This document shows positions 22,048 through 33,461 of a stretch of 64,000 nt of DNA, piece after piece; the stretch's first letter is position 1; each line of letters begins with the position of its first letter. Both the position numbers and the translations under genes were made by a program. Source of the DNA: Vicia villosa (Eukaryota > Streptophyta > Magnoliopsida > Fabales > Fabaceae). The notes beneath the pieces were generated by a model. It saw only the letters and a program-made list of their open reading frames with translations, was not told where the DNA came from and searched no databases. The stretch is taken from positions 70,441,156-70,505,155 of the forward strand of contig NC_081185.1 of NCBI RefSeq assembly GCF_029867415.1, given 5' to 3'.

Positions 22048-23130
22048 GAAGATGAGAAATTCTTATGAATGAGTATCTTCTGAAATGAAAGTGGATCATT
22101 TTTTTTTAATCAGAAGTTCTGATTGAAATCTTTTAGAAATTATGATTCGGTTATTACTAACGTTTCAGTGTCTAAGTTGATTCAGAACCTCTTTTAAAGC
22201 AAAACAGCTGTTACGTTTTATCTCGGGATGGTAAACCTGTCGTTACTGTTCATGGATAAGCGCGCGTGCAGTTGAACGGACACCGACCATAGGTAACTGT
22301 GCTAGTCACCTCATTTGTCTTTATTATCTCTCCTCATGTCACGTAACATTAAATGCTATCCATCATTTGTTTCATTTTATTTTCTTTTAAATACTCTTCA
22401 AACGCTTCTCCTTCCCTCTCATATTTTCTCTATTACACTCTGTCTTTGTTTTCCTTCTCTATCTCTTTGCATTCCTCATCAAGTTTTTTTTTCTCTCTCT
22501 TGCTCAAACAAAGTTTTTTTAAAAAAAAAAAAAAAAAAAAATCCTAGTTCAAACCTAGCGTTCACCTTGAATCCTTTGTCTGGATCTCTTAATCTTGCTC
22601 TAAGCTTGTTGAAAATCTATGACTCAAAGGCGGCAGATCTCTGCATATCTCGGGATGGCTCTCCTAATACCTCTCAAGTCAGACCTCTTCTTTGATGTTG
22701 TTATCAACTTTCACCCAAAGACAGAAGACTTTCTTGAGTTATGGGAAGAGGTTAAGAATGATATTCTTAACTTCTATGTTAAGGGAAAGCCCCGTTTGCA
22801 ACAGCAGTTCTCTGTCTGTGAACTGTCCCTCTCTTCCTCTTTGGTCTCTGGGATCTCTCCTACAGTGGAGGTTCTAGTCTGGAAGACAAGAAGACCACAG
22901 GGATGTGTCTTGCTAGGGTCTTGTTTTTAATTTTTGTAGTCATTTCCTCTTGGGATGACTTTTTATGTATTTGCTAGGAATGTTTCTCATCTTGTTAAAC
23001 ATAAGAACCTTTTGTAATATCTTTTGATTATCAATGAAAAGTTTCTTTGTTTTACATTCCAGTGATTTTATTTGTCGTTTTATTGATCTGAATCTTTTGA
23101 AATATTCTTTTTGATGTTATGACAAAAAGG
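22048..23130 (+). other. SIRE 3' region, plus copy: leader and reduced third-ORF module
   Basis: The leader at about 22300-22440 matches the region upstream of the third ORF in the minus-strand copy. From about 22450 the two copies diverge. This copy has a T-run/A-run stretch (about 24 A near 22518-22541) and then a short ORF at 22619-22930 of 103 codons (MTQRRQISAYLG...) that does not resemble the 399-codon ORF at 60031-61230. Homology resumes near 23030 (attatcaatgaaaagtttc). The short ORF has no recognised domain. Confidence 0.6.
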
Positions 23131-23599
23131 GGGAGAAGATAAATGATAAATGATTTGATTAATCTATCAGTTGCTGGGTATAGCTCCCACACATTTACTA
23201 ACAAGAACTGCAAGTTCTATATGGTTTGAGTGTTTTGCAGGTTTAAAGAAGTGAAGAGAATCTTCAAAGCAAACACAAGAAGCAAAACCATAAGAAGTGT
23301 TATTTTGTAAAAAGAATAAGCTCATGGAAACTGAAGCAAGCTGAGTGCTGTCAAGCTTCAGAAAGAAGAATGAATCAGAAGCACTGATAATAGAATTTGA
23401 TCCATATTTGCTCTGACAAAATTCTATTTGCTCTGATAACATTATTTTAGCCTATATGGCTCTGATACATATCATGTGTTTTAATACACATTTTATGTTC
23501 TGACTCGTTCATGCTGACTTTTGTCGTTTAGTTTTTGTTCTGTAACATTTCAGGATGTAGAGATGCTCTGATGATGCTCTGGTACATTCAACAATGTTC

Positions 23600-23960
23600 T
23601 GATACAAATCTAGCATGAAGTGAGGTTGGTAGAAATTCAAGCTCTGAAGCTATCCGAGGGAAGCAGAAATCAGAAGCTGTGATTGTTCTAAAGATCCAGA
23701 AAACTCAAGTTCTGAAGCTATCCGAGGGAAGCAGAAATCAGAAGCTGTGAATGTTCTGAAGATCAAAGAAATTCAAGTTCTGAAGCTGTCCTAAATGGAA
23801 GCAGAAATCAGAAAGCTGTGAATGTTCTGAAGATCAAAGAAATTCAAGTTCTGAAGCTGTCCTAGATGGAAGCAGGAATCAGAAGCTGTGAGTGTTCTAG
23901 GGATCTAAAGAAATTCTAGTTCTGAAGCTGTCCAATGGAAGCAGAAGTCAGAAGCTATGA
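23600..23960 (+). repeat. Minisatellite in the SIRE 3' untranslated region
   Basis: About five tandem units of 62-68 bp with the phrase tcaagttctgaagctatccgagggaagcag and variants (the gaagctgtcc forms). The minus-strand copy has about three related units at 59100-59290, so copy number is variable between family members. Confidence 0.8.
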
Positions 23961-24047
23961 ATTCTCTAAAGACAGAAGCTTATGTGATCGTCTCTACCGA
24001 AATAATCAGGGAAGTCTTTTATTAAAGTTCTTCGAGTATTTATTTCA

Positions 24048-24209
24048 GGGGGAGATTATTTATCTCAGGGGGAGATTGTTAATCTCAGGGGGAGACATAT
24101 TCATATGCTTATGCTATAGCTGTGTAATTTGTCTTTTGCCGTCTGCTCTTTCTGATCGCAAATTCATATCATTTATATATGTTTTTGTCATCATCAAAAA
24201 GGGGGAGAT
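24048..24209 (+). other. Polypurine tract and three upstream PPT-like repeats
   Basis: The true polypurine tract (aaaaagggggagat, 24196-24209) abuts the 3' LTR. Upstream, gggggagatt-like tracts recur at 24048, 24068 and 24088 with an exact 20-bp period. The middle one reads gggggagattgttaatct, close to the real tract-LTR junction gggggagattgttagaac. A further gggggaga sits at about 23130. Confidence 0.8.
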
Positions 24210-25407
24210 TGTTAGAACAAGATTTGTTCTGATCAATTATCTTAGTTTTGATGATAACAATAATATGAATTTTGCTTAAGATAATATGGTACTCTAATCC
24301 AATGCAATTTCCTTTTCAGGAAATATATAAAGAGTATGCATAATTCAGCGCTCAGAAGCTTTGTCTCAAGGGTTCAGCATGCAACATCAGAACATGGTCT
24401 GGCAAGACATCAGAAGATGGTCGAAGCAGAATCAGAACATGGGTCTATGGAAGCATCAGAAGAACATGAGATCAGAAGCACTGAAGTTCTGATGGTATCA
24501 CGCTCAGAAGCACTTCAAGATCAGAAGATGCTATGCACCAAGCTGTTTGACTCTGATGATATTCAAACGTTGTATTCACAAACATCAGATCAGAAGGAAG
24601 TACAAGTGGCAGGCTACGCTGACTGACAAAAGGAACGTTAAAAGCTATTATAGGCAACGTCAGTAGACACAGCGTGAACAAGGCTCGAGGTAGTTGACAA
24701 AAGCGTATAACATTAAATGCGATGCTGTACGGAACACGCAAAGCATTAAATGCACTCAACGGTCATCTTCTCCAACGCCTATAAATATGAAGTTCTGATG
24801 AGAAGCAAGGTTAACGATTCTGCACAAAACAACTCATATTAACTTGCTGAAACTCTGTTCAAATCAAAGCTCAGAATCTTCATCTTCATCAAAGCTCACT
24901 ACATTGCTGTTGTAATATATTAGTGAGATTAAGCTTAAACGTTAAGAGAAATATCACAGTTTGTGATTATAGCTTTTAAGAAGCAATTGTAATACTCTTA
25001 GAATTGATTACATTAAGTTGTAAGGAACTAGAGTGATCGTGTGGATCAGTATACTCTAGGAAGTCTTAGAGGTTATCTAAGCAGGTTGTAACTAGAGTGA
25101 TCGTGTGGATCAGAAGACTCTAGAAAAGTCTTAGAGGGTATCTAAGCAGTTGTTCCTGGAGTGATCAGTGTGTGATCAGAAGACTCTGGAAGACTTAGTT
25201 GCTGACTAAGTGGAAAACCATTGTAATCCGTGCGATTAGTGGATTAAATCCTCAGTTGAGGTAAATCATCTCTGCGGGGGTGGACTGGAGTAGTTTAGTT
25301 AACAACGAACCAGGATAAAAATAACTGTGCAATTTATTTTTATCTGTCTAGTTTTTAAAGCTACACTTATTCAAACCCCCCCTTTCTAAGTGTTTTTCTA
25401 TCCTTCA
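24210..25407 (+). repeat. 3' LTR of the SIRE-type element
   Basis: 1,198 bp, offset 8,386 from the 5' LTR throughout. It differs by one base (g25179 versus t16793) and two fewer C in the run near 25376. It ends at CCTTCA before the cttcc target duplication. Confidence 0.95.
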
Positions 25408-25412
25408 CTTCC

Positions 25413-25657
25413 TTCCGACACCTCTTGCAATGTGTAAAGTTAACCATCTCCTAGATCTGAAGCATCATTAAACAACCAAACCAAAACATAAAATGGGAAA
25501 ATAAAGTTGAAAACTAATAAACGGATAAAACTTGCAAACACAAACATAATTACTTAAACAGATTAAAAAGACTACACTATGACATTAAGCAGTGCAAAAT
25601 ATTTGGATTATCATCAGGAAAGTGACAAAAACATAGTGAAAATCGTGACCGATCACA
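25413..25657 (-). mobile_element. Athila-like LTR, right part
   Basis: Continuation of the LTR split by the SIRE element. It ends at gaccgatcaca, the inverted form of the left terminus TGTTGATCGG at 14623. Confidence 0.55.
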
Positions 25658-26580
25658 ACCCCAAACTTATTTCATTGCTTGTCCTCAAGCGATGCTCAAG
25701 AAACAAGCAGGGATTCCCCAAATTATTCATAGATATCTTACCACAGTACTGCTGAGATCTTTCGCAACTTTCTTTATGTTGGCCTTTCAATTGTTTCCTT
25801 CTTCCCTGAATTTAGCGATTCAGCTATACTTCCACAATGAGGTGTCTTTTTACCTGTAAGCTTATTCACACTCTCACCAAAACTCTCGGGTTAAAGTGTT
25901 TGCACTCAATGATCAAAGCATGCAAAGTCAGCTCATAGGTTTGTATAACATTTATCTTCATCTCCTAAGCACAAGACACACACTATTTGAGGTCTTTTAA
26001 GGTTTTACCGGGGCTAAGGGATAAGGTGGGATGAACAAACAAATGGGAGAACTCGTGGCTTTTGGCTTACAATTAGAGTTACTACTTCGCTCACTGTGTT
26101 ATTTCACTGTTCACAATCACAAGTGTCGGACACCGTTTCTTAAGATTCTTGAACAATTCTTTTCTTTCATATCCCCTTTGTTTTTTTCTTTTTTCAGATG
26201 ACATTCCGCCTATAGGAAAGTGCTCCTGTACTTATCATTTTTCTTTTTTTTTTCTTTTTTTTTTCTCTTTTTTTTTCTGCACTTACCTACCCTTTGTTTT
26301 CGGTGTAACGACCCCAAACTTACATTGTTTCACAAATCAGAAGTAACAACTCTTATCAAAGCAGGATAAGGAAGTGTTTGGTTTATTGGTGAACTTATGC
26401 ATGTAATCTAACAAACAAAAGGTTGTATGGCTCAAACGGGGTGAACAAGGGATAACATGAAAAGGTTAGCTTGAAAGGCTGAGGAGTAAAATAAACAAGT
26501 GCCTCAGTGTGTAAACATGTGCATTAGAAATTCCAACAAATACTTACACAAACCAAAAGTGACGATGACATACCTGACAA
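25658..26580 (-). mobile_element. Athila-like internal 3' region, truncated
   Basis: It begins with the polypurine tract (complement TAAGTTTGGGGT) and the phrase complementary to ttcattgcttgtcctcaagc. No ORF of weight is seen. There is a long T/C tract at 26180-26280. The matching 5' part and the second LTR are not in the window, so the element is truncated or rearranged near 26580, where AT-rich DNA begins. Confidence 0.4.
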
Positions 26581-29500
26581 ATACTTTCGTTTGTAAGAGT
26601 AATTATATCAATATTTAGATTTGTTCTCGTTTATAAGTGTCTTGAAACTATGACAATTTATAAAAAATATTTTAACTTATCTATGTTAAAAACAAATTCA
26701 TCAATAGTTGAATTTTTTTTTCGTTTATACAAATATTTGTAACTTATTCTTATTTATAAAAGTTATTCTAACTTATTTTTGTTTCTACGAATAATTATAT
26801 CAACACATGCAATTTTTCTCGTAAGTGATTTGAACTCGTGTGACTATTTATAAATATGGTTTTAACTTATTCTTGTTAAAAATAATTGAATAAATAGTTG
26901 AATTTTTATCGTTTATAAACATATTTGTAAGTTATTTATGTTTCTAAAAATAATTGTGAAAATAAATATTCATCGTATCATCTTAAATTTATTTATTCAA
27001 TAGTGGTAAATATGTGTCTCATAAGTTTCTACCTATTATCATTAAAGTTTTATGATTAACATTTATCATTAAATTTTTATGAATACTATTTAACATTTTT
27101 TATCATGATAACAATTTTAAAGTTAATTTGTAAAAATTCTTACATATTTTATTTTATTTGATTACCCTTTCTATGAAAATTTAAATAATTTTAAAATATA
27201 TTTTATTTTAAATAAGGAACTAACTAATTACAAAATAATTTTTATTCTTATGTTTTTAGAATAATAGTTTGTAATTCAATAATAATGATTTCACTAAATA
27301 ATTAAATTTCATAAAGTATAGGTTAAATGATAATTTGACATTATTGTAATTATCATTTAATTACCTAAAATATTTAAGGAAATCAAAAAATTGAATTTAA
27401 AGCTTAAAAAATTACATTCCCGTGTATGCATTTAAAACAACTTTTCATGTAAAAAATATTTTAAATAATTCATGTTAAAAAAATTTGTATTAATATTTGA
27501 ATTTATAAAATGATTTATTTTAGTGATTTATAAGTTTCAAAAAAAATTACAAATATCTCTATTGATTTTGTTTTTTTATTAACTTTTTCCTGAAAAACTA
27601 AATAATTAAAAAATATTTTTTATTTCAAGTAAAAAATCTAAATTTTATTCAAAAAAATTAAATAATAAAAAACAAATTAGTAGTATTAAACACCTAAAAA
27701 CAAAATTGAATTTCAAACTAAACAACTGGGGTCCCGTATCTTTATTAAAAAAAACTATTTATCTTCTCAACCTTTTAACTTAATATTCAAATTAATTGTA
27801 AAAATTAATTAAAAAAACTTTTTATCTCCCTTGTGACCTTTCAATCTTTCAAATTAATTGCATTCAACAGTGAACTTTATACCTGACCTCCCTTCAAATA
27901 AATTGCATTGAACAACGAAAAATTAAATTTCAATTGAAAAATTAAAAAGATATTTTAATAGCAATGAAAACAAAAAAATCAAATATATCCATAAAATCAG
28001 AAAAATAGATTATATTTGATACTTCTAATATTATGATTTTATATTTCACAATAAATTTCAATTCTCTGCATATAAAAGAGGGCTCTCTTAATAAACTTAA
28101 GAAAAATAAATTTATGATTACTATTTATCAATAAATTTGTATGACTATCCTTTATTATTTTTTTTATCATGATTAAAATTATAAAGTTAATCATTGCCCA
28201 AACATTGCATCGTTATACGTTTTATGATTCTTATTCTCTCTTAGTTTATACCTAGTCATCAATATTTGTATCATAAAATAAATTATAAAGTTTATATTTT
28301 CTACAATATTAATTTTCATTTTCTATTAATATCTACCTAACTATTTGCATTTTCATTTTCTGCAGTTTATATTTTCATTTTCATTTTCTGCAGTTTATAT
28401 TTTCATTTTCAATTAAATGTAAAAGGAAACAAAATATTTGCAAAATCTCTCATTAAATGAAAGAAAAAAACTGAACATCAAAATCTTCATCGCTCTCAAA
28501 ATCGATTTAAATCCTTCGTATTTCTCAACAATTCAGAAAATCGAGAATTATTTGTTCCATCTTAAGATGGATTGATACACAGATTGATTAAATTTCAAAA
28601 CATATAATGCAGTTCCAAGGATATAGAAGCAAACTATACATTTCTCTTTTAATTTCCTCAATCCCAACATCATTAACCAACTTTGTGCCATTCCACTTTG
28701 CGCCATTCCATGTGTTTAAAACATTTAATGGATATATACATTTCTCTTTTAATTTCCCCAATCCCAACATCATTAACCAACTTTATGCGATTCCACTTTG
28801 TGCCATTCCATGCGTTTAAAACATTTAATGGATATCCTCCTGCAATTTTGAAAAAGTAAATCAGTTTCACATAAAAAAAACTATACATTCCAACAATATT
28901 CTCTAATCTTCTAATCTTCCTTATTGAGGGATCTACACGAATAGTGAACCTTCTTGTAAAGTTTCCTTATATATTGAAAGAGTTTGGTATTTTCTAGTTC
29001 ACCTTCAATAAATGTCTACAAAAATTGATCCAAGAAAGTCATCAACACATGGTATGATGAATTACAACCAAATAAAAAGATAGGCAAAAACACTAATAGA
29101 AGAGGGAATCAAATCCATGCACAAACCTTCAATTTTTTTACATCTTTGTTTAAAATCTTCCAATTCCTTTTGCATATCTTTAGATGCTTCATTTTTTGCC
29201 TTCATTGGCCTCATTGGCTCGCATCTGACTGCAAAGTACAAGTAAGGTGGCTTTTTAATGCTAAATTCATATGTATAAGCAAATCAAAGAAATGTAAATA
29301 AAAAACTTTTAACCAACTACCAGTGTGTATTATTTCTTCATGTTTCTTCTACATTTGGAAGGCTTAGTCCCCATTCCTCTTTCTCGTACCCACACTTTTA
29401 GTATGAACCTTTTCATAAATCAAATACTTGCAAATCAATTTTTATTACGATCGCATCCAGTTTAAATCAACCTTTTACTTCAGTAGATCCTGTTTCAAAG

Positions 29501-31020
29501 AAATTTTTTTAATTAAAAAATAATAAAACATTGAAAAGAGGAACACAATCAACAATAAATTTGTATATTATTTTACTTTTTCTTGGCTTGAAACCGAATC
29601 CACAACCCACAAGCAGATCTCCATCTTCTTCTTCACTTGAAACCCACAAGCAGATTTCTAATTTCTTCTTCACTTGAAATAAAAACCACAACCCATAAAC
29701 AGATCTACGTCTTATTCTTCGTGAACTGAAAAATCCTCAAGCCACAAAACCATTAAACTGATATCCATAAAAACATGGTCATGAAGCAATAAATCATTGG
29801 TTGGTTTAAGAAACATTTGCATGTTTTTGAAAGAAAAAAATATACAAACACAAAACCGAACAATATATTTTGTACCAACAAAAATAACATTACCTGAATA
29901 ATAATGAGAAGTAGTATGATAGGATGTAATTTCAGCAGAGATCTCTGCATATTTATATAAGAGTTGGTTAAGGAAAAGATTTGATGAAGCGTGCTGCATA
30001 GGGAAGTGGTAGAAGCAATTGTAGAACTCCAAACGTTTTTCTTTTTTCTTTTACGGCTTGCATTTTGGGAAGTGAGATTAGGGCTTGGAGATTGTGTATT
30101 GAATAAATATCGTGTTTGGAGATTGGGAATTAGGTATTAATGACAGCGTGAAGAACTTGGTGAGAATATATTAGGCTTAAGAGCTGATAATATATTTCTT
30201 CGTTGGTCCTCCTCCTTTCCTTCCCCTCAGACACGCTTTCTCAAACTTCATACTCTTCCTTCTTCATCTTCCTCTTCTCACAAATAGATTCTGTCATTTT
30301 ATTGAAAACAAATGAGTCAAAGAAAATACTTGAGAAAGCAACATAAAACAAAAATTAAAATCATTATTATTCAGATTCTGAAAAATTAAACTAACAATAG
30401 TGGTTCCAATCATTAAATAAAATGGGGATTTGAGACCCTTCTTTTCAAGCATATCATTTCTTCTATGGAGGAAACAGTCTGAACAAACAAAATCTGTGGA
30501 AAAAGGAAAATGATGGAGGAAAACAAAATCTGGAGGGATGAAGAGAGTGAATGAGGAAAAACAGAAAGAAGGAGAAGAAAAAGAGAGACGCGAGAAGTTG
30601 AAAGGTTAGTGTGGTAGGAAGTTGTGCCGTGTTGTTGCTTGGATGTTGTTGCAGCTAAGGCTTATCATTCCAACACACATCCATAAATATAAAACAAATA
30701 TGCTAGAATCTGTAATCATGATATTTTGTAATTCTCAATGCATGAAATGTGGGAAAAAAAAAACAAATTTAAATGTGGGAAAAATTAATCGAGCAGCATT
30801 GTTGTAGTGATGCCATGTCAGCAAATTCAAACTTAGAATCAACCATAATGCAGTATTTAACAAAAAGACTAAGCTGTCCTTAATTATTAGATTAGTTTAA
30901 GTTAAACATAGTTAGGGTATACGTGGAAATTCCAAGTACTTTAAATTTTATATATTTTAAATTTTATATATTGTTAATAGATGTAATTAATCTTAATTCT
31001 TTAAATTATAAGAGGGATGC
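26581..31020. other. AT-rich intergenic DNA with small tandem repeats, no confident gene
   Basis: 26598-26955 is two degenerate units of about 185 bp (ataattatatcaa..., cgtttata...atttgtaa). 28634-28837 is a clear 102-bp tandem duplication (tacatttctcttttaatttc...catttaatggat). 29580-29700 holds a short phrase, cacaacccacaagcagatct, repeated about three times. 30180-30620 is pyrimidine-rich on the minus strand and could be a gene leader, but no coding follows. I see no transposon ends. Confidence 0.5.
29130..29236 (-). other. Possible exon relic, coiled-coil-like
   Basis: The minus strand reads RCEPMRPMKAKNEASKDM and then QKELEDFKQRCKKIEG, an amphipathic charged stretch. An acceptor-like tactttgcag (near 29237) comes before it and a gaaggttt donor-like sequence after it. 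A second short open piece lies at about 29360-29410 (YEKVHTKSVGTRKRNGD). I do not recognise the family. It could be a host-gene fragment or chance. Confidence 0.2.
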
Positions 31021-31167
31021 AAAATCCTCAAAAAGTGACCCTTAAAACCAAATGCAAGTATGCCTAAGCTCAAACACACGTACAAACATGGTCATATTAA
31101 AAAAATAGCATTTGCTTGTCTTTCAAATTCATGGAACAGATGGTATCAACATTGGGTTTCTTAAATA
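31021..31167. repeat. Direct repeat of about 150 bp (with 32590-32735)
   Basis: The text starting tcctcaaaaagtgaccctta and ending near tttcttaaatat occurs at 31021-31167 and again at 32590-32735 with a handful of differences, same orientation, 1.57 kb apart. The second copy lies inside the 1.4-kb insert described below. Confidence 0.8.
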
Positions 31168-31957
31168 TTCAGAAGTTTAATACCACAATGTACAACACTT
31201 ATCCCAATTAACTTATCCCAATGAAGGGTATCATACAATCATTAAGCATCTCAATCAGGATTTTTTATGACTATATGGTATTTGTCTTTGGCTCTAGGTG
31301 TATGGCGTCCTTGGGACATGTTCTACCTAATTATGCTTTGAATTTACATACTTGATGATGAGGTTGTAACTAATATGGACCTTGTACCTTAATCTTGATC
31401 TCAGAAGCATATGTAAATTATGTTTATATCCTAACTAATCATATGAAATGTAAATTATAGCTTTTGTTGTATCTTTGCCATTAAATATTAAGTTTTAATT
31501 TTGAAAAGATTTACTTATTTTTTTTAATGACAATATTGTTTTATCTTTGTCAGAATGCAAAAAATTTGCATTGATGCACTGACAAGTTCACCATGTAAAT
31601 GTATTTTTTTATAAGCAAGGCATTGATTAAAGGGAGAATTACTAAGGGTTCGCCAACCTATTTATACGATAGAAGGGGTAAAACTCGACAAAAAGAAAAT
31701 TATCCACCAATTACACTACAAGAGAATGGAAATAGGATCATTACAAAATGTTGGCACTACACTAATATTGAGTTGTTTCCACGACATTTTAAATTTAAAC
31801 AAATGAATAATATATTATTAAAAAATATAGTTATTGTCATCATATGTTTACAAAAATAATTTAAACCAATTGTTTTATCTTTGTATATTAATATTTTATT
31901 GTTAATTTATCTTTGCATGTTAGAAAATTTTAATCAAGTTATTATATTTATTATGCT

Positions 31958-33357
31958 TATAATATACCCCTTTGTTTATCAATTTCTGTTAAAAGATAAA
32001 TCTTGGTTAAAATCAAGATATAACTTTGTTTGGAATTTAAATTTTGTGTGCTTATGAGTTTTAATAATGTCAAAATAAACTATTTATTGGTTTTTATTCA
32101 TAAGATATTTTGTTTTAATAAATAAATATTCTAATACTAACAGACGGAGGCTCATGGAGGTTGTCAAGTATTTGGGTTTTATTCCTTTAAAATAATTATG
32201 TTCTTATTTCTGTCGTTTTAACTATGTTTGTAAGAAATATCCTAAATAGGTTCAGCATAGGCTCAACATGTTAGAAAATTAATTGAGTTATTTGATTCTA
32301 TAAATTTAATTACGTGTAACAGTGAATTGAAGGTAAAATCGTTGAATACATCCCTTTAAAAGTGAGTTGAACAATATATTCCAATGTAAAAATAATTTTT
32401 AGACTCAAAACCTACAACTTACGACATCGGGTTGAATCAATTCTAAAACTAATCAACTCTACTTGGAAATAACTAAACAAATTAAAATCAATTCCAGAAG
32501 TATAGAATCTAGTTGATGCATCTCCTCCACACACGGAGGATATCACTTGCCTATCATTACAATTGTAAAATATAGTTAATCTGAAATCCTCAAAAAGTGA
32601 CCCTTAAAACCAAATGCAAGTATGCCTAACCTCAAACACACGTACAAGCATGCTCATATTAAAAAAATAGCATTTGCTTGTCTTCCAAATTCTTAGGACA
32701 GATGGTATCAACGTTGGATTTCTTAAATATGTTATCTTAAGTTTAAAATGAGGATGAGTTTGTAGCATGGTGGCCTTTTTTTCGTGTATGTTTGCGATTG
32801 CTCCTAAAGGATTGTTTGTCATGTTGGATAATTTATCGATACTAGCAATTTTGAATATTTCAAAATTTCAATTACCTTGTTCTTTTTTAGAATATTTCAA
32901 GCTTAAAAGTTTAGTTTTGACAAAAGCTTATTATTGAGTCAATGGGTCAAAATCTTTAATTAAATTGGTTAGGTTACATATGAATTCTTGAATTTTTAAT
33001 CAAAAAATTTAGAGTAATATAATTGTTAGTTAAACTGAAAGTGTTTGTGTATTGTTGTTAAAAATTAAGAATTTGAAGATGTTTTTATGACTTTTTGTAT
33101 GTTGCTGTGCCGTTAAAAACTAAGAAGTTGAATTATTGTCTTGATTATTCTACACTCTAATTGTGTTGTGCTGATATGATTTAGGACTCTTTGCATTTTT
33201 GACATTTCCTTTTTGATCCGTTCTAGATGAATAGATGACAGTAAGAATGATTGAAGAAAACATAGATATTGTTACTTGATAAAAAAGAAGTATGAAGTTT
33301 GCTTTAAAATATTCACAGATTGGTTGAGTTATACATACCCATTAGAACAGTCATTGT
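31958..33357. other. 1.4-kb insert relative to the left paralogue, class unknown
   Basis: The left segment reads straight from tttattatgctt to cacttagaatc (about 3560), while the right has 1.4 kb in between. I find no inverted termini, no clear target duplication and no coding frame. It includes one copy of the 150-bp direct repeat. It may be an insertion, or sequence lost from the left copy. Confidence 0.5.
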
Positions 33358-33461
33358 CACTTAGAATCAATTATTTAATTAAGTAAATGACTGTTAGATA
33401 AGTCATAAATCTCAGTTTAGTAACTTCTCTCTGATTACATTTTTACTTCCAGAGGATTAAT

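Larger units (their letters stand above)
15824..25407 (+). mobile_element. Complete SIRE/Maximus-type Ty1/copia element
   Basis: A 9,584-bp element with a 5' LTR (15824-17023), primer-binding site, gag, pol, a long 3' untranslated region, polypurine tract and 3' LTR (24210-25407). It is flanked by the exact 5-bp target duplication cttcc (15819-15823 and 25408-25412). The LTRs differ by one substitution (16793 against 25179) and by 9 versus 7 C in one run, so insertion was very recent. Domain order protease-integrase-RT-RNase H defines Ty1/copia. The long coding region and large 3' region fit the SIRE/Maximus lineage. Reading frames are broken between gag and pol and within RT. Confidence 0.95.

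Noticed and set aside
22315..22695. 126-codon ORF crossing a poly-A/poly-T tract
   Set aside because: Runs through simple sequence (FLKKKKKKNPSS), overlaps the 103-codon frame and matches nothing in the minus copy.
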